64,000 bases of DNA from the NCBI RefSeq assembly GCF_001687325.1, contig NZ_LZRD01000029.1:1-64000 (forward strand). The letters run 5' to 3'. The notes under the pieces are model-generated. The model was given only the letters and a program-made list of their open reading frames with translations. It did not search any database and had not been told where the DNA came from. The stretch is from Streptomyces sp. PTY087I2. GTDB taxonomy: Bacteria > Actinomycetota > Actinomycetes > Streptomycetales > Streptomycetaceae. The translations under genes were made by a program, and so were the position numbers. Shown one piece after another: positions 62,758-64,000 of the stretch. The first letter of the stretch is position 1; every line of letters begins with the position of its first letter.

Positions 62758-63653
62758 CGGGCGGTTTCGGTGAGTGCCGCGAGAACGCGCGCCACCGCCG
62801 GCCCGCTCTCCGCCCCGTGCCGGAGCGCCGCCACCACATGGCGGCGCGGCCGGTCCGCCTCCAGGACCCGCATCACCACGCCCTCGCGGCGCTCCCGGGC
62901 GGCCATCCGGGGGACCAGCGCCACGCCCATGTCCGCCTCGACCAGGGCGAGGATGGCGGTCCAGCCGGCGGCGCTGTGGGCCTGCTCGGGGACGAAACCG
63001 GCCGCCTCGCAAGCGGCGGTGGTGATCTCGGACCAGGGTCCGGAGCCGCCGAAGATCCAGCGGTCGGCGGCCAGGTCCGCGAGGCGCAGTCCGGGCGCGT
63101 CGGCCAGCGGGTGGCCGGCGGGGAGCGCCACGTCGAGCGGGTCGGCGAGCAGCGGGAAGAGGGAGAAGCGGGGGTCGCGGGCGGTGGGCGCGTGGGCGGC
63201 CAGCGAGAGGGCCAGGTCCACCTCGCCCGCGGTGAGCAGTTCGTACGCCTGGGCGGCCTCGGCCTCCCGTACGCGTACGTCGGGTCCCGGGCGGTCCTCG
63301 GCGCGCAGCAGCCGGACGGCGGGGACGACGAGGGCGGGCACGGCGGTGGAGAACGCGGCGACCCTGACCTCTCCGGCCTCGCCCCGCAGATAGCCGGTCA
63401 GTTCGGCCTCCGCCCGCTCCAACTGGGCGAAGACCGCCTCGGCGTGGCGCAGGACGAGGTGGGCGGCGTCGGTGAGGCGGACCCGACGGCCCTGGGCCTC
63501 CAGGAGGTCCACGCCGAGCTGCCTGGCCAGATTGGTGAGCTGCTGGGAGACCGCGGAGGGGGTCATCAGGAGCGCCTCGGCGGTCGCCGTGACCGTGCCC
63601 CGGTCGCGCAGAGTGCGCAGGATGCGGAGCTTCTTGACGTCCCACTCGGTCAT
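62745..63653 (-). CDS. LysR-family transcriptional regulator
   Basis: The product has 302 residues. N-terminal winged helix WDVKKLRILRTLRDRGTVTATAEALLMTPSAVSQQL is diagnostic. An effector-binding domain follows (VRVAAFSTAVPALVVPA, DVALPAGHPLADAPG). It is upstream of allantoicase with a 65-bp gap, so autoregulation or control of allantoicase is plausible. The ATG at 63653 starts MTEWDVKK. The target is not proven. Confidence 0.9.
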   Translation of the reverse strand: MTEWDVKKLRILRTLRDRGTVTATAEALLMTPSAVSQQLTNLARQLGVDLLEAQGRRVRLTDAAHLVLRHAEAVFAQLERAEAELTGYLRGEAGEVRVAAFSTAVPALVVPAVRLLRAEDRPGPDVRVREAEAAQAYELLTAGEVDLALSLAAHAPTARDPRFSLFPLLADPLDVALPAGHPLADAPGLRLADLAADRWIFGGSGPWSEITTAACEAAGFVPEQAHSAAGWTAILALVEADMGVALVPRMAARERREGVVMRVLEADRPRRHVVAALRHGAESGPAVARVLAALTETARSFS

Positions 63654-63798
63654 GGGCGCAACCTACCGGCCCGGCGCGGGCGGTCCGGCACACAGCCGGG
63701 GCGGGCCCGTCCCGGTCCGCACGCACGGATGCGCCGCGCGGTGGTTCTCACCGGCGGCGCACCCGTCGAGCGTGCTGTACGTGTCGTACGTGTGCGGG

Positions 63799-64000
63799 TC
63801 AGGCCTGCTTCTTGGACTTGTCCAGGACCATCACCAGGACCGTGATCACCACGAACAGGGCGATGGGCGCGACCACGTAGAGACCGATGGTCTCGATCGC
63901 GCTCAGGCGCGGAGCCGGGTCGTCACCGTCGTCGGGCGTGAGCGCGAGCGCCGGGGCCGACATGAGCAGCATCATCAGCGTCGTCCCGGCCGCAACGACG
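63799..64000 (-). CDS. Small membrane protein with signal-like N-terminus (N-terminus beyond right edge)
   Basis: Reading leftward from the right edge, the frame encodes a hydrophobic segment (GTTLMMLLMSAPALAL), an acidic stretch (TPDDGDDPAPRLS), a second membrane segment (ETIGLYVVAPIALFVVITVLVMVL) and the basic end DKSKKQA. At least 66 residues. The first part could be a signal peptide. Similar small proteins are common in Streptomyces, but I do not know a function. The start codon is probably just beyond the window, unless one of the internal ATGs is used. Confidence 0.75.
   Translation of the reverse strand, partial: VVAAGTTLMMLLMSAPALALTPDDGDDPAPRLSAIETIGLYVVAPIALFVVITVLVMVLDKSKKQA

Overview
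This is high-GC DNA with GTG starts, long GC-rich hairpins between genes and many long meaningless open frames opposite real genes, all typical of Streptomyces or a close relative. From memory, the order mreBCD-pbp2-rodA, ndk, folC, valS, clpX, clpP2, clpP1, tig, nei, rpiB, sodF, pepN, asd matches the S. coelicolor core chromosome around SCO2605-SCO2645. There is no phage, integrase, insertion sequence, CRISPR or rRNA. Most of the window is ordinary core genome; the interest is in individual genes and regulatory sites.

Left part (1-22.8 kb), mostly minus strand. A left-edge repeat-bearing membrane protein lies downstream of a radical SAM protein and a CYTH-CHAD protein. Then comes the lateral-wall/spore-wall cluster, transcribed mreB, mreC, mreD, mrdA (PBP2), rodA. 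Housekeeping genes follow: ndk, a DUF4233 membrane protein, folC, valS, clpX, the clpP1-clpP2 pair with a ClgR-type box upstream, and trigger factor. One plus-strand gene, a Pro/Gly/Gln-rich membrane-anchored protein, sits between valS and clpX. tRNA-Pro(UGG) and tRNA-Gly(UCC) close the section.

Middle part (22.8-41.8 kb). This is a mixed set: a 64-residue membrane protein, an acyltransferase-3 protein, a CPA2 cation/proton antiporter, a SpoIIE-type phosphatase, a Nei-type glycosylase, RpiB, two related amino-acid permeases, an FAD oxidoreductase whose ribosome-binding site lies in a 17-bp hairpin, BioY, a Ser/Thr kinase whose extracellular half is a PstS-like phosphate-binding domain, a Tat-exported glycerophosphodiesterase, a transketolase and Fe-SOD with a Nur-type operator.

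Right part (41.8-64 kb). An ArsR regulator, apparently leaderless, overlaps a DUF2071 gene broken by a one-base frameshift. Two acetyltransferases, an XRE-type regulator, an NCS2 purine permease with a clear promoter, a VOC protein and a Rv2466c-like DsbA-fold protein lacking its second cysteine follow. Two PepN-type M1 aminopeptidases flank an AbiEi/DUF559-like protein, a large subtilisin, aspartate-semialdehyde dehydrogenase, a MazEF-type toxin-antitoxin pair and a DUF1203 protein. The window ends with a small exported protein, allantoicase, a LysR regulator and a truncated small membrane protein.

The strongest leads are the kinase-PstS fusion with a possible PHO box, two genes whose start regions are masked by long hairpins, the repeat-built membrane protein at the left edge, the 16-bp tandem repeats before the DsbA-like gene, and the frameshifted DUF2071 gene. 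All coordinates and motifs were read by eye; no database search was possible.
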